From assembly GCA_011317545.1 (NCBI GenBank), contig WUJK01000017.1, positions 372,001-436,000 on the forward strand: DNA of 64,000 bases. Reading direction: 5' to 3'. The position numbers and the translations under genes are program-made. Below the pieces are notes generated by a model. It was not told where the DNA came from and did not search any database. It saw only the letters and a program-made list of their open reading frames with translations. Positions 44,645 through 56,368 of this stretch are shown here, in pieces. Positions within the stretch are counted from its first letter, which is position 1. Each line of letters opens with the position of its first letter. The stretch comes from Coniella vitis. Lineage: Eukaryota; Ascomycota; Sordariomycetes; Diaporthales; Schizoparmaceae.

Positions 44645-46258
44645 TCATAGCTCAACCACCCCACGCACCACACCTGTATGCCGTACGTAGAGGTAAGCCG
44701 CAAAAATCAATGCAATCCCAACAAGCACAACAAGATTCGACACAATGGCATAGAAGGCATAGTCGGGCCCTGTTCTCCGCGGCCGCAAAACACAGGCTTC
44801 CTTCATGGCAAGGCCTGCTGCTCCGCGACTCATGGGACAACGTTCGGCATCGTCGGCAAGGGCGCCATTAAAACCACAATGCGGGCTTCGAAGTGAGGCT
44901 CGTTGCTTTTCATTGTAGTCGCGCCAGGGCTGCTGCTGCTGCTGCTGCTGCTGCCCGCCGTAGTGAATCGCTCGAAAGCCTCCACCGGGTATGACGGCAT
45001 CGTGGGCGAGGTTCGGACCTTGCTGGTCGTGTAGCGAGCTCGCGTATTCAGCCTCGGATCTGGACAAGGGAGCAGGGCTGTCTGTTTCGCTCGTAACTGG
45101 TGACGCTGACAGTATTGCCACACCAATCGGGGCGCCACTGGACCTCCGCCTCGTCCTCAAGAACCTCGCTTTTGCAATAGCAATGCTGTCACGAAATCGC
45201 AAAGCTATGCCCATGCCGCGTGATGACGAATGCGCCGGCCCGAGCGAGTCCCTATGTTGTTGTACGCTGTCGCACTCTGGCGTCTGAGCGGTGCCAAACA
45301 TGACGTCTAGCTGTCCAACCACTTCTTCGAGGTTGCGAAAGATGGCGGCTGTCTCCTGAACAATGTCGAGCCTCTCTGGTTCGGCCAGCAGCTGCTCGGC
45401 CTCTGCAAACCGTCTCTTGAACTCTGCCTTCAGGTCCTTAGCCTGCTGCCGCGGGTTATCTCCCAGCGGGGGGTCGAAATCGAGAAACTCGAGAGGGAGT
45501 TTCCTGGCGTGACGTGACTCGTTGCTGGCGGGCCCATGTAATTGCGGCGACTCGTGTCCCGAGATGCTGTGGGGCTGAGGGCCTCCAGCTGAGCCGGCGT
45601 GCTGGGGCCGACATTCCACCATGTTCGGTCTGATGGGCGATGGTGTTGCCTGCCAAAATTCTGGCTTGAGATAGAGCAGCTCCATTCTGATGTAGGTTCC
45701 ACCAGACAAGAGCGCCAGGTAGAGGGAGTAAGCGTAGGACAGCAGGAGATGTGGCTTTGCAGTGACACTGTCTCGGATGTGCAGCGTGAATCTGCCCAAA
45801 CGGCCAGAAGTGCCGGCTAATCTAATCTGCTCGTCAATAACATGCTCTGGCCAACCCGTCATGGACTGGATATCGGCCTTGATGCGCGCGCTTCGCAAAA
45901 GGGTGGGCCAGTATGCGGTTTGGAGGATGTGGCGCGTTCTCTCGGTAATCTGTGGCGCAGCGGTATGATCGCCCGGTGTGGATTTGGTGGCGAAGAGAAA
46001 GACAGGACCGCCGCCCGGGTGGATGCCTAGGATATTTTGCCAGATGGATTCAAAAGCAACGTAGACGGCGCCAATGTGGATAAGGCCAGTGATGTATGCT
46101 GAAGGATTGTTGGCATGAGGTGGCACAGCTCTGGGCATGCGCTCAAGAATGAGCCTGTTGATCCTAGTATGGCTCGACGTGATGGCAACGTTGATCTGGT
46201 GTGCCAAGGACGAGGTTGTCGACCCCTCTGAAGGGGACGAGTAGTGCTCTGCTGCCAT
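44645..46258 (-). CDS. Heme oxygenase-like, tail-anchored membrane protein
   Basis: A single-exon gene of 537 aa with the outline of fungal heme-oxygenase-fold proteins. The N-terminal helix and putative proximal histidine region is GLIHIGAVYVAFESIW (His61), and the distal helix carries LSYAYSLYLALLSGGTYIR (183-191). This matches the GDLSGG element of heme oxygenase 1 except that the Asp140 position is Leu183. A Ser/Arg-rich middle, a coiled segment (RRFAEAEQLLAEPERLDIV) and a Gln run (from CAG repeats near 44931-44957) follow. A single hydrophobic helix at about 500-525 (YAIVSNLVVLVGIALIFAAY) ends the chain, as in ER-anchored heme oxygenases. Whether it degrades heme is doubtful given the missing Asp. 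Its first ATG lies 3.6 kb from the next gene. Confidence 0.72.
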   Translation of the reverse strand: MAAEHYSSPSEGSTTSSLAHQINVAITSSHTRINRLILERMPRAVPPHANNPSAYITGLIHIGAVYVAFESIWQNILGIHPGGGPVFLFATKSTPGDHTAAPQITERTRHILQTAYWPTLLRSARIKADIQSMTGWPEHVIDEQIRLAGTSGRLGRFTLHIRDSVTAKPHLLLSYAYSLYLALLSGGTYIRMELLYLKPEFWQATPSPIRPNMVECRPQHAGSAGGPQPHSISGHESPQLHGPASNESRHARKLPLEFLDFDPPLGDNPRQQAKDLKAEFKRRFAEAEQLLAEPERLDIVQETAAIFRNLEEVVGQLDVMFGTAQTPECDSVQQHRDSLGPAHSSSRGMGIALRFRDSIAIAKARFLRTRRRSSGAPIGVAILSASPVTSETDSPAPLSRSEAEYASSLHDQQGPNLAHDAVIPGGGFRAIHYGGQQQQQQQQPWRDYNEKQRASLRSPHCGFNGALADDAERCPMSRGAAGLAMKEACVLRPRRTGPDYAFYAIVSNLVVLVGIALIFAAYLYVRHTGVVRGVVEL

Positions 46259-47565
46259 TTTTGAGGCAGATAGCCCAGGTCAATGTTTTCTAAATCTTTT
46301 TTTCCCTTGCCCCAAGGATAGGCCTGGCGGGTGATAAGTCCTGGGTCCAAAGGAAGAGAGAGAGAGAGAGAGAGGTAGAGCGAAGAGCGAGTGAGCGAGC
46401 CTGGCCTGCGGGTGCAATGGCAGGTATGTATCAGCTCCGCCAGGAAATCTCTCTGTCCCTCGTCGTCGCCCAGGTCGCACGACAGAGTCAAGAGGCAGAC
46501 AAAATGACAGACAGAACCGAGCAGGCCACAAGGGAAGAAAGGCTCTGTGGAGCCAATGGCAGTCACGCGCAGGCGACCCCTCCTCGGAAAGCAACTATGC
46601 TGTATCAATCTGCGTGTCGTGTCGGGGCCGCAGGCGCGTGCGATTGGAAGGCGAGACTCGTAAAAGGACGTGATATAGGACGTCGGATTCCGGATTCCAG
46701 AGTTCAGGGCGCACAAGCAACTGACTGCCCTGTCGGTTGTAAGGTTGGGTCGCGTTCCGCTGCAGAAGCAAAAGAATGAAGAGCGAGCGACCGAGCGACC
46801 GAGCGAACGTGTGGATTGTCGGGCCTGTGTGGCAGCACTGACTGTCGAGCACAACAGGAGGCTTGCAACGTGAATGAGAGAAGGAAGAGGAGACGTAGGC
46901 CGTGAGGATAGTAAATGATAGGTTTCCTTCTGAGGTGGCGGAGGAGGCAAGCACCAGTGTCGATCAGCGCGCGACTGCTTCGGTGGTATGCCAGGTTCGC
47001 GCAGAACAGAATATTAGAATTATGAGAAGGAGAATAATAATATTCACACACACGGGGCGGGTCTGACAGCGGCGAATAAAAGAAAAGAAGAGAAGGAGAA
47101 AAGGGAAAAAAGAGGACACCCGTATATCGATGTTTGTCAGCATTTTCTTTCCTTCCTTTTTTTTTTTATTCCCATACCCCTTCGTTCTTTCTTTGCTTGG
47201 ATGATGGTAGTTCCCTCTCTTGTTCTGCTCGGATTATATCCGCTTCTCTTGTACCTTCTACCTATTTGGTTACCGTTTCAATCCTTGCCTCAGTAATCCG
47301 TTTTTTTTAAAAAAAAAAGAAAAGAAGCCGTGTTGCCGTGCTACAAGAACATCAATCAGTACTGCGACCAAAGCTCAAAGAAAACCACACTGTCCCCCAC
47401 CAATAAAACAACACGCCCTCTTTGACCCTCCCGAAAAGGAGGGCGCGATGGGCAAGGATGGCTATCTCGACACGTCCATCGAATGGTCGCGGATTTCTCA
47501 ACTTTTCTGCTAAAAGAAGAAGGACATGGGCTGGCGGGCATACGTATACTATAAAAGAAGAGCGA

Positions 47566-47568
47566 GAG

Positions 47569-47635
<67 letters not shown>

Positions 47636-47638
47636 CAG
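47566..47638. repeat. Hexanucleotide (AGAGCC)n array, about 12 copies
   Basis: A near-perfect tandem of AGAGCC units. Open in several frames (Glu-Pro or Trp-Leu dipeptide repeats), it creates false open reading frames. Confidence 0.93.
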
Positions 47639-48376
47639 CTAGTAGAGCTCAGGGCGGTAGCTTGCTGCTGCACCGAAAAGCGTCGGCGCTGGTGTGGTTT
47701 GGGCGATGCGCCTAGACTCAAACGGGCTTAGCTTGGCCTGGCACCCAGTCATTTTTCATCGCTCGTCGTCGTTCTAGAAGCAGCAAGCATGCGTTACGGT
47801 ACAATCACCAGACTCACTGCGAGGAGGGGGCTGGTGAGTGACCTAGCAGGCCTAGTCAAACTACCTAGACAAAAGCAATTCGGATGAAACGTGGGGTTAT
47901 CCCAAACCCTATTACTATGTATACAGCAGGTAGAATAGAAATGTACATCTATATGCATGGTGAGAAAAACGGGAACGGACGCCCAAAGCATAAGAGTTGT
48001 GTCGTCAATGTGGCAATCAAGGCTGGCATGATGTGAGCCACTGTGGCAGAGCAGCCGCTCCCCAAGGACCACGACACAAAAAACCCCGATTCAAGAAAAA
48101 AATGGACTGCCATGGCCAATTCCTTCCTAAACCAGCCTAAGCCCGTCTCGGACATTCCTGCCCGACTCTCTGGAGCGGCCCAGTCGGCCCCCCGGTGCCC
48201 GCCCGCTAGCCAGGGCTCCTTTCCAGCTGTTCCCTGTCACGCCCCGCGCCTGTCTGAGGGTTTGATAATGCAAATATTGCTGTACCGGCCAATTGTATGA
48301 AGCCCACGAGCAGGCTATGACGGTGTGGCGGATACTGCTACATGGTACATCTGTACCGTGCACTCTGGTGCTGATA

Positions 48377-48392
48377 TACATAGTACTATGTA
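48377..48392. repeat. 16-bp perfect palindrome built from the dispersed 10-mer
   Basis: TACATAGTACTATGTA is identical to its reverse complement and consists of two overlapping, oppositely oriented copies of TACATAGTAC. Other intergenic copies of the 10-mer are at 1110, 3443 (reverse), 39052, 48442, 54634 and 59092. Confidence 0.85.
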
Positions 48393-49872
48393 TCCCCAAA
48401 AAGCTGTGCCGACGGAATTTGCACGTGCATATTACATAGCATACATAGTACATAGTAGTAGTATGCCAATATGCCCAATATTGGCCCCTCGTGATCTTGC
48501 TCCGATCCTCGGGTGCAGTGCTGGGCACAACTCGTACACGGCACAATGCGCTCCCTGCACAAAACGCACACTGCAGTGGACACATGCAGTATTTCCAAAG
48601 GGACCTCTTTTTGTACAGTAACGTCCTGCAGTCAAACGATGGAAATAGTCTCGTAGCAAGCCTGACTTGGAAATACCAGAAACCGAGCGGTACTAGAGGA
48701 CGGCCTCATCAAAGGTAGATCCGGTTGACGCCCATCGCCAACTAGCGAGTGCGCTCCACCTCACACTGGGACCCTTTCTTTTTGGGGGCCCCAGCACACA
48801 AGGTAAAAGCCCTGGAACCCTGCTGAGCGGTGCCCTGAGCACCCCCTCCAAGAGCAATCCAGACCGCGCACCATGGCCGATCGAGAGACCCCCCAAACAA
48901 AGCATTCAAACCCGACAGACGGGTACGTCCGTCTTTTTGACAGCCTCTCGACCAAAACTTAATTCTGCCACGGAGATTATTTCCTTGTTTTCTTCATCAA
49001 TCTATTTCAGCCAAGGACACGGTATATCACGTACTACTACGTACAGAGTATAGTATTTACGTAGTAGTCGCATCGGCTATGCAGTCAATGTGTTACTAGT
49101 AGGGGAGCGCAGTCTCCTCTACTGCTCTCTTCAGGCTCGCCACGTCCAACCAGCACTCTTTATCAACCACCCAAGTCCAAAGTAAATCACAATTGCCCCT
49201 CTCCACAAATATCACAATACTACCTACATATTCAGATATGAGTACATAGCAGTCATAATTTGGGCAACATATCTACATATCCACTAACTAGTATGTGCAA
49301 TAGGACCGTCCAAGCTCCCAGTCAAGTAGACCTTTCATCTAGATCTAGACTCCGTCAGGTCCTTCATGCCATCTCTGACTATCGAATCGAGGCAAAGGAA
49401 AACCAAGACAGCCAATCCCGATACACAGAGCTTAACAGGGTACCACCCCTATAGTATAGCAGCCAATGCTGGTCAATATCATCCAAGCTACTGCAAAAGA
49501 TAATGAAGAGGAAAGAGGAGGGAAAACCTGCTGGCTTGTTATTGAGCTTGCATTGATTGCACCCATGTTGCAGTGAGTCGACATGGTCAACTCTATGAAT
49601 ATCACTTCCCATCTTCTGGCCAGCCACCTGAAGGATATCTGACAAATCGAAAAAGGGAAAAGAAAAAAAAAAACAGCGCATATATACTGTATACAAGCAA
49701 ACATTTGTAAAAGACGTTGCAGGATACCATGTGCCAGGCTCTCAAATCATTCCAGGCCAGGGCCCAGAACCGCAAAATCCAAAGAGAAAGCTATGCTGAA
49801 ATGCGGCGATTTCCACACTAACCCACCCGAAAAGGCTGCAATCCCACTGTATTGTGCCCATCGCGTCTCTTC

Positions 49873-51512
49873 CTAACGCGCCGCGACCCCCTTCTCATCC
49901 TCGTCTGCACTCTCGCGATTGATAAACAAAAACGACAACAGGACAACCCCGGCACCAACCCAGTAGACCCCGCTCGAGTACTGCGCATACTGAATCATTT
50001 CACCCACGAGCGACAACGGAATGGTGAGAGAGAGGCCGACGGTGACTATGAGCGGCGTCGTGAGAAGCATAGCATATGCCCAGGCAATGTCGCTGACAAA
50101 GGAGGAGAGGGAGTTGAGCTGCGTCCACCATTCAGGCACGTTAGCAACCGACAATGATGTTTTCTTGTTTTGCTCACATGCGTCGCATACCAAGTCGCCA
50201 CAAGCCGAGCATAGAAAGAAGGAGGGAAAAGCCATTCGCTTACCGCAATAATAGCCCACACTTGCCCCGTTGGCGGCCACTCAAACGGCTCAATGCCCGT
50301 CCAGTGCAGCAAGAAGAAGCCAGGCCACAGCAACAGCAGGTTTAAAACACCGACAAGTCCAAAAAATAATGGCATGTTGACCCTGTCCTCATCGCCGACG
50401 CGCCTCTTCATAACCGTCACGTAAAGCCCATAGATAATGGCGCTGAAAAACGCCATGCCATCGCCAAGTGCGATGCTCGCCTGGCTCTTGTGAGGGAAAT
50501 TGCCTCTGTCCTCATCGCTCATGCCGCTCAGGTCCACTGTTGAAATGAGCACAACCCCCACCAGGCTCGCCAGCACACCGACTAGTTTTCTGTACGAGAA
50601 CGTCTCTACGCGCATCACGGCGCAAAAGACGAGCGTCCACACGCTGCTTGTGGACGTGAGGATTGTCACGCTGCTCACAGACGTGTATTCCAGACATGCA
50701 GAGGCAAAATAGTTGGCGCAGAACCAGAGCATGCAGAATTCCAGGCTCAGTATTGCCGTTTCGCGTAGAGACAGTTTTCCGTTGCCTGTTGCATAGTATC
50801 CCTGCTTGCCATCACCATCAACAGCTGGCGTCTCGACCATGCCGAAAGTACTGCTATTGACGCTGCCCTCTACCTCACCTTCTTCTACATCAAGGAGATG
50901 TTCGCCGTCGTACTCGTTGCCGCCGCTGAGTAGCCCGTGCTGTTCCTCGTCAGCGACTTTGGCATATGGTCGACCCAGCAACGAGCCTCGCCTTGCTGCG
51001 CCTCCTCCTATGCTAGCACGGCTGCCATTAGCAGCCGTCCGACCGTATAGTCCCTTGTGCTCATCGCGCCGCAACAGCCCTCGTAGCTCGTTCCTAACTG
51101 CCTCGACGCCATGGCGCGCTATGAAGCGCACCAGCATAGGAATCAAGCTGATAGCAAAGACGCTTGTATTAAAGTAGACGAGGAAAAACGGCTTGTTGTA
51201 GGTTTGGTCGGCAAAGATGAAGCTGGCGAGGAAGTTGGATGCCGTCCATAGAAAGACGACGACGAGCAGCAAGGCGATGCCGAGCGTGCGCCGCGCCAAA
51301 CCGCCGAAGCCAAGGCGCGCAGTTACGGCGTGAATGTCAGTATGTCTGGAGGCACTCGACGTGGCAGTGTTGGTCCTAAAGAGCGAGGCAGGATCGATAT
51401 CACTGGTTGGGTGACTCAAGGTGCGGGTTAGGGAGAGGGAGCGTTGTCGAAATGCGCGACCGGCATCCGGGGCCATTTCGGCGGTGCCGGCAAGAGGCTC
51501 GAGAGGTGCCAT
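49873..51512 (-). CDS. SLC35F5/Thi74-like membrane transporter (DMT superfamily)
   Basis: A polytopic membrane protein, 504 aa, of the drug/metabolite transporter superfamily, closest to the Thi74/YML018C group of yeast vacuolar membrane proteins and animal SLC35F5. Exons are 51512-50244 and 50118-49873. The 125-nt intron has donor GTAAGC and acceptor GACGCAG, with GCTAACG as branch point, and joins AIIA to LNSLSSFVSDIAWAYAMLLT in frame. About ten hydrophobic helices are visible, starting with LGIALLLVVVFLWTASNFLA. The EamA-like halves include the conserved FCANYFASACLEYTSVSSVT and TPLIVTVGLSLTIPLSLVGE. A 110-residue Gly/Arg/Asp-rich loop (about 150-250) separates the second helix from the rest. 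The substrate is not known for this group. The N-terminal 60 residues are Ser/Thr/Arg-rich and cytosolic. Confidence 0.88.
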
Positions 51513-53106
51513 GATATCTTGGTGTCTATGTTTCCTGTCTTTTGACTCTATATATCAAAGCCGAATGGTGCTTGCTCCAATCGGACAAGACCTGTGTGGG
51601 ATCGCATCGAAGGGTAGTTCGAGGATAGGAAGGCGTCCTGAATTGCGAATCAGGGTTGGAGCTGTTGGCTGTCGGTCCAAGCGAGTTCATCCCATCGTAG
51701 CTTTGGACGTGGAGTTTCTCAAAACAATAAGGACCCTCACACAGAGCCTCGTGTGGCAATAAACAAGAAAGTGAGAAAGCGGGACGGCGTATGTTGCAAA
51801 AGCTGGCCGCGGTCTCGTGAAATAGCCAGACAAGAAATTGATCCCTTCCCGTCATCCAAAAAGTCTGGAATGGAAAGGGTTGAGTACTAAGTCAACCCGC
51901 GGAGCCGCTCGAGTCAGCCGTTGTCGTTGAGCGGAGAGAACACACAGAAATAAAGAAAAGCAAGATGGGGAAAGGAGTCATGCACTCGTGATATAAAGTG
52001 AGCCAAAAGGATACACAGAGACAGACCCAGCTGCAGTGCTTACCCGAACCCAAAACACGAGTTCGAGTGACTTGGTGGTTCGGAGGAAGCACGAGGTTGT
52101 TTCGGCTGATCCAAATCAGCAGCGTCTCAACGTGCGCCCGCTTGGCTCGGGGTTGCGGCTGCTTGGGCGGGTGTGCGCTATAACAAGCCGGGGGGGAGGG
52201 GGAGGGCGGGGAATGCCGATGGCGCCTTCCCCGCCAGGTCTTGTGTCTCGAGGCACGCTGGCAGGCCAAGCAGCTTCTCACGTTGCAGAACGTGGCAGGT
52301 GCGCGGGCAACGGCACGCAAAAGTGGGAAAGGGCTCATGAGCGAGATTGTCGTTGATTATATTTTGAGCACCTTGCTGACCAGTTGAGCAAGTAACGAGC
52401 GAGATGATGATAACCGTTCCCTGATCCTATAATTACTACAGTGTGTCTCGGCGACCCAGATATCTTGAGAGATGTACTTACATAGTAGATCCTATGCACC
52501 CAAGTAGGTACCTAAGCAACAACGCATCGCTGTATCGCTATCAATAAGAAGGAGAGAAAAAAAAAAGGAGAAAAACACATGCAACGTTAATACTCCTGTC
52601 TACTGAAATTAATCACGGTCTCGTCCATCATGCGTAATGTATATCTCGGCCGCAGTGCTCTGACAAAATCACTCTGCAAAACAAAACAAATCGCATGGCA
52701 TCCTAACGCATATTCTGTATCCAGCCGCCGTATGTTGGTAGCCAGCTGATCTCAATGATCCCATCCATTCCATCCATCCATCCACTCACCCGTCATTTCC
52801 TCTGCACAAGTGCACATCCCAGCTCTCATCCGGACCCTTTCGAGATGTGTCCTTGACCAAGAAGCTTTCGTGATGCGCTTTGACACGCCCAAAATTTCTT
52901 GCTGCGGTCGCTTTCCGTCACGTCACTCCGCAACACCATAAACAAGCCCGTTCCCGATGCTCTTGCAAGACGCGAAATGATGCAAAAACAACCCAAAAAA
53001 TGGTGGTCCGTAGCGCAGCAGCTCGCAATGTCTCCACCCAATCTCTAGCACAAGACTTTCTTACAGGCCCTTCCATCATGTCACCCTCGCCCAGATTCCA
53101 TTCCGC
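51513..53106. other. Intergenic between two minus-strand genes
   Basis: This holds the promoter of the SLC35F-like gene and the 3' flank of YPT7. There is a G-run region near 52189-52212 and repeated CATC units near 52764-52784. No coding signal was seen. Confidence 0.6.
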
Positions 53107-54065
53107 TCAGCAAGCGCAGCCGTCTCTGTCGTTCTCGAGGTGGATGTTGATGGGGTCCTGCGAAAAGTCGCCGCTAAACTCTTCGCTCTCCTCCTGCTGC
53201 AGCGCATTTCGTGCAATCACCTCAAACGCCTGCTCGACATTGATGGCTTCCTTGGCCGACGTCTCAAAGTACGGGATGCCGCCCTTGGACTGGCAGAAAG
53301 TCATAGCCCGCTTGGTCGAGATGACCCGCTTGCTCTCCTCCACATCAATCTTGTTGCCCAGCACCACAAATGGGAACGAGTCTGGGTCGCGCGGCGACGC
53401 CTGGATCAGGAACTCGTCACGCCACGAGTCGAGCGCGTCAAAAGACTTGGAGTTATTGACGTCAAAGACGAGCACGCAGCAGTCGGCGCCACGGTAAAAG
53501 GCCACACCAAGCGACTGGAAGCGTTCTTGTCCGGCCGTGTCCCAGAGCTAGATGGACAAGAAGAAGAATGCTTGTGTTAGTATATCCTCATTGTTTGGCA
53601 GCCGTGTCTCAAAGAAAGAAACAGAGAGAGAGAGAGAGAGCGAGAAAGTAAGTTTGTAGGGTCAAGGCTTTCGCACCTGCATCGTCACCTGTCGGTCATC
53701 AACGAGAACCTCCCTCGTAAGGAAATCGGCACCAATCGTTGCCTTGTAGCTTGCGCTGAATTTCTTGTTGACCTGTGTGTGTTTGGGTATCACGTCAGAA
53801 CCACTGCAGACGCACACGATGCCACGGATTGCGTTGGTCTTGGGCCGGCCAACATAGCAAGCATCCGAGCGAGGGAATGGAGGACCAGTCGTACATATTG
53901 GTTCATCAAGCTGGTCTTGCCGACACCGCTGTCTCCGAGGATGATGACCTAGATTGCCGTCTTGTCAGAGGCGTCTCTTCCTCAACAAACATAATCTCTT
54001 GACTCCAGAAACCCCAATCTTGTATGCTCATGTACCTTGAGGAGGACCTTCTTTCTCGTCGACAT
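53107..54065 (-). CDS. YPT7: Ypt7/Rab7 small GTPase
   Basis: The Rab GTPase of late endosomes and vacuoles; with HOPS and the Mon1-Ccz1 exchange factor it drives homotypic vacuole fusion and autophagosome delivery. It gives 206 aa from exons 54065-54036, 53948-53895, 53772-53677 and 53547-53107. All G boxes are present: GDSGVGKT at 15-22, the effector region [19 protein letters not shown] at 62-68, NKID at 125-128 and ETSAK at 155-159. The C terminus ends Cys-Ala-Cys, the CXC signal for double geranylgeranylation by Rab geranylgeranyltransferase. Length equals that of the family. The first exon codes for only ten residues, [10 protein letters not shown]. It is divergent from the magnesium-chelatase-like gene across 836 bp. 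Confidence 0.97.
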
Positions 54066-54901
54066 GATGGGCGGTTGGGTTACAAAGAACCGGCGCTAGT
54101 AGACGGCTGGAGTCGAGAATGTCGATGACGTTGGGGGAGTCGGCTCGTGTGGACGACAGGCGGCGCGCAACTCCAATGGTGACAGAGCTGACGTTTGTTG
54201 AGCTGGGGCCCAAGGTTGGTGTTCAGGTTGCAGGCTAGAGAGATGGACGAGCTAGAAACCGAGAAATCAGACGATGAAGCAAGGCCGTCACGAGATGCAA
54301 CACAGATAGGGTTGCACAGCGGCAGATTGCCAAACGGGTTGTTGGTGTTGTCGTACAAAATGCTGTAGTTGAGACTTTGTTGGCAGGACTAGGACTGCGC
54401 GGCTACCCAGTGGGTTGGCTAGTTACGCGAATGCTTCTACACCAAATGACGGGCGACGCAGTGCGGGAGGGCTAAGACACTGGGAAGCAGCAAAGAAGGA
54501 GGAGAGGACTGGAGGGAGATAGCGCTGTAGCAGATTGTACAGGCTGTAGCAGGCAGCTGCTAAGGCTCGCCCCGCCCACCGATAAGCGGTGCCCCAGCAG
54601 GTACAAGAGCAGTACCAGTCCGTACTTGCAGAGTACATAGTACAGACCTGCGGCAGTGGGCGCCAGGGCGCGTAGGCTGCAGCCCCCTGGTCCATCGCGG
54701 CTAAATTTGGGTGACCTGTCAAGCGAAACCCCCTGTCGAAGTACAGTAAGTACTGCCTCCCTAGGTATGTACATAGTGAATGAATCACTGTAACACCATC
54801 TCCTATGCAAACCACCACCTGGATCGTCGCCCAAACATCACGACCATCTCGAGCTCACTGTGCACCCCAATGGACAGGGGGCAAGCAGACAGATAGCCGT
54901 G
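54066..54901. other. Divergent intergenic region between YPT7 and the chelatase-like gene
   Basis: Shared promoter space. One dispersed 10-mer (54634-54643) and a near copy at 54767-54776 are present. I recognise no other element. Confidence 0.55.
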
Positions 54902-56368
54902 ATGGCCGACCCCCAGACCCTCAGCAAAGTGCACTCGCTCAGCGACGTCGAGCTGGCGTGTCTGCTCTCGCTCATCAGCAACGAACACTGCCTCATCAGC
55001 ACTCCTGCCTCTTGCCTGGACGACCTGGTGACTGAGCTGCAACTCGTCTCGGAGCGCACCTTTGGCCTCAAATCAGCCATCGTCGAGTGCACTCCTCATA
55101 CCACCCTGGACGAGTTTGCCAGCGCTCTCCTGCTGCCCGCCTACCCAGTCTCGCCCACCACTCCTCGCTCGTTTTCGCCTTACCTGGCCCGTTCACCGCA
55201 AGATTCGTACTTTCCACGAACAGCCAATACGACGATACCTCGGACCGCCAGTTCTCCCGGCCATGGCTCTATCACAGCGACCCACCATCATCACCATCCT
55301 CACCCAATGTCCCCCATGACGCCCACCTCCCCAACAGCAGGAGGATTCCTGCAATCCCAAATCGCAAATGTAATCCTTGCAAAGAATCTCAACCTGGCGC
55401 CCAAAGCCGTTCAGATCCAGGCGCTGGAGCTCATCCGCACCCACCGCATCTTCACCAAGACATCCGTCCAGACTGCGCCCAAAACGTTCATGCTGGTGGC
55501 CGTGCTGGGCGCCGACAGCGGCGGTGAGGCCCGTGTGACGCCTCATCTCAACGACTTCTTTTACATAGCCCATTGGGTCGACCCAGATGAAGAGGAGTTC
55601 ACGTATCTGTACGGCGATGATGATGACGACGACGATAATGGACTGGATCACGACGATGGAGCAGCCTCGCTGGCCTCCTCTCAGCAGCAGCGCCGCTATC
55701 CACGAAGCTCAAACGAAGCAGGCGACAACGCCAGCATCATAAGCAGCAACAGCAGCGCTGCAAGCGTCGTCAAACGCCACAGCCGCGCCTCAATAAGTGC
55801 TCTCGCGCACCCTCCTCCTCTTCCTCCTCCTCCACAACAACAACAACAACAACATCATCATCATCATCATCAACCACAACCTCTCCGCTCTCCTCGCACC
55901 CCCCTCAGCATCCGCTCCCGCGCTCGGTCCCGCAATAGCACAGCAACCTTCCCATTCTCCCCTTCCTCGACAAATCCCGTCTTCCCAACCTCGGAGCTCA
56001 CCCACCTCCGCCAACTCGCCCAGGACGTCTCCATCGACATTGACGTAACCCGCTACCAAATGAACATTGTGTCCTTCCTCCGCATGCACCGCGCCGTCGG
56101 CGGCGGCATCACCCCGCAGGCCACCCGCCACTTCGAGATGCTCATGCGTAGCCTCGCACCCTTGCACGGCATCGACTACGTCAACCCCGCGCTGGTCTGT
56201 CTGGCGGCGCGGAAGGTGTATTTACACCGTATTGCCATGGTCGAGCCGAGCCGGGAGCGCAGTATGCAGTGGGGGAGTGATTTGGCTGCTATTGAGAGGT
56301 TGCTCGAGGGTTGGGGCCCCGAGGATGTGATTGAGGATGTGTTGCAGTCGGTAGGAGTGCCGGCTTGA
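54902..56368 (+). CDS. Fungal magnesium-chelatase-like (AAA lid-type) protein
   Basis: A single-exon gene of 488 aa in a filamentous-fungus family often labelled magnesium chelatase by weak similarity. Recognisable blocks are DVELACLLSLISNEHCLIST (about 15-35), FGLKSAIVECTPHTTLDEFA, IANVILAKNLNLAPKAVQIQ with LIRTHRIFTKTSVQTAPKTF in the middle, HLNDFFYIAHWVDPDEEEF, and a C-terminal helical lid (DVTRYQMNIVSFLRMHRAVG). There is no Walker A motif, so ATPase activity should not be assumed. Homopolymeric stretches interrupt the core: His runs, an Asp run (DDDDDDD near 258) and a Gln-His block near 340. The start is the first ATG of the frame; the codons upstream begin with GTG. No chlorophyll or related pathway exists in fungi, so the family name is not a function. 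Confidence 0.75.
   Translation: MADPQTLSKVHSLSDVELACLLSLISNEHCLISTPASCLDDLVTELQLVSERTFGLKSAIVECTPHTTLDEFASALLLPAYPVSPTTPRSFSPYLARSPQDSYFPRTANTTIPRTASSPGHGSITATHHHHHPHPMSPMTPTSPTAGGFLQSQIANVILAKNLNLAPKAVQIQALELIRTHRIFTKTSVQTAPKTFMLVAVLGADSGGEARVTPHLNDFFYIAHWVDPDEEEFTYLYGDDDDDDDNGLDHDDGAASLASSQQQRRYPRSSNEAGDNASIISSNSSAASVVKRHSRASISALAHPPPLPPPPQQQQQQHHHHHHQPQPLRSPRTPLSIRSRARSRNSTATFPFSPSSTNPVFPTSELTHLRQLAQDVSIDIDVTRYQMNIVSFLRMHRAVGGGITPQATRHFEMLMRSLAPLHGIDYVNPALVCLAARKVYLHRIAMVEPSRERSMQWGSDLAAIERLLEGWGPEDVIEDVLQSVGVPA

Larger units (their letters stand above)
46259..49872. other. 3.6-kb intergenic region with simple repeats
   Basis: No coding region is supported. The first kb is the leader and promoter of the heme-oxygenase-like gene, with a GA run near 46356-46376. 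A hexanucleotide array lies at 47566-47638, T/A homopolymer runs near 47157-47168 and 47302-47318, and three copies of the dispersed 10-mer near 48377-48451, two of them overlapping. Palindromic TACGTA-type sequence recurs near 49029-49065. Confidence 0.6.

Noticed and set aside
46027..46950. 307-codon minus-strand open frame overlapping the start of the heme-oxygenase-like gene
   Set aside because: It lies out of frame with the gene start and mostly in its leader; composition is random and no domain or splice logic supports it.
47422..47715. Open frame with a Glu-Pro dipeptide repeat
   Set aside because: It is a translation of the AGAGCC array and has no coding context on either side.
54902..56368. 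Functional magnesium chelatase
   Set aside because: No Walker A motif and no pathway for the reaction in fungi; only the family label by weak similarity is retained.
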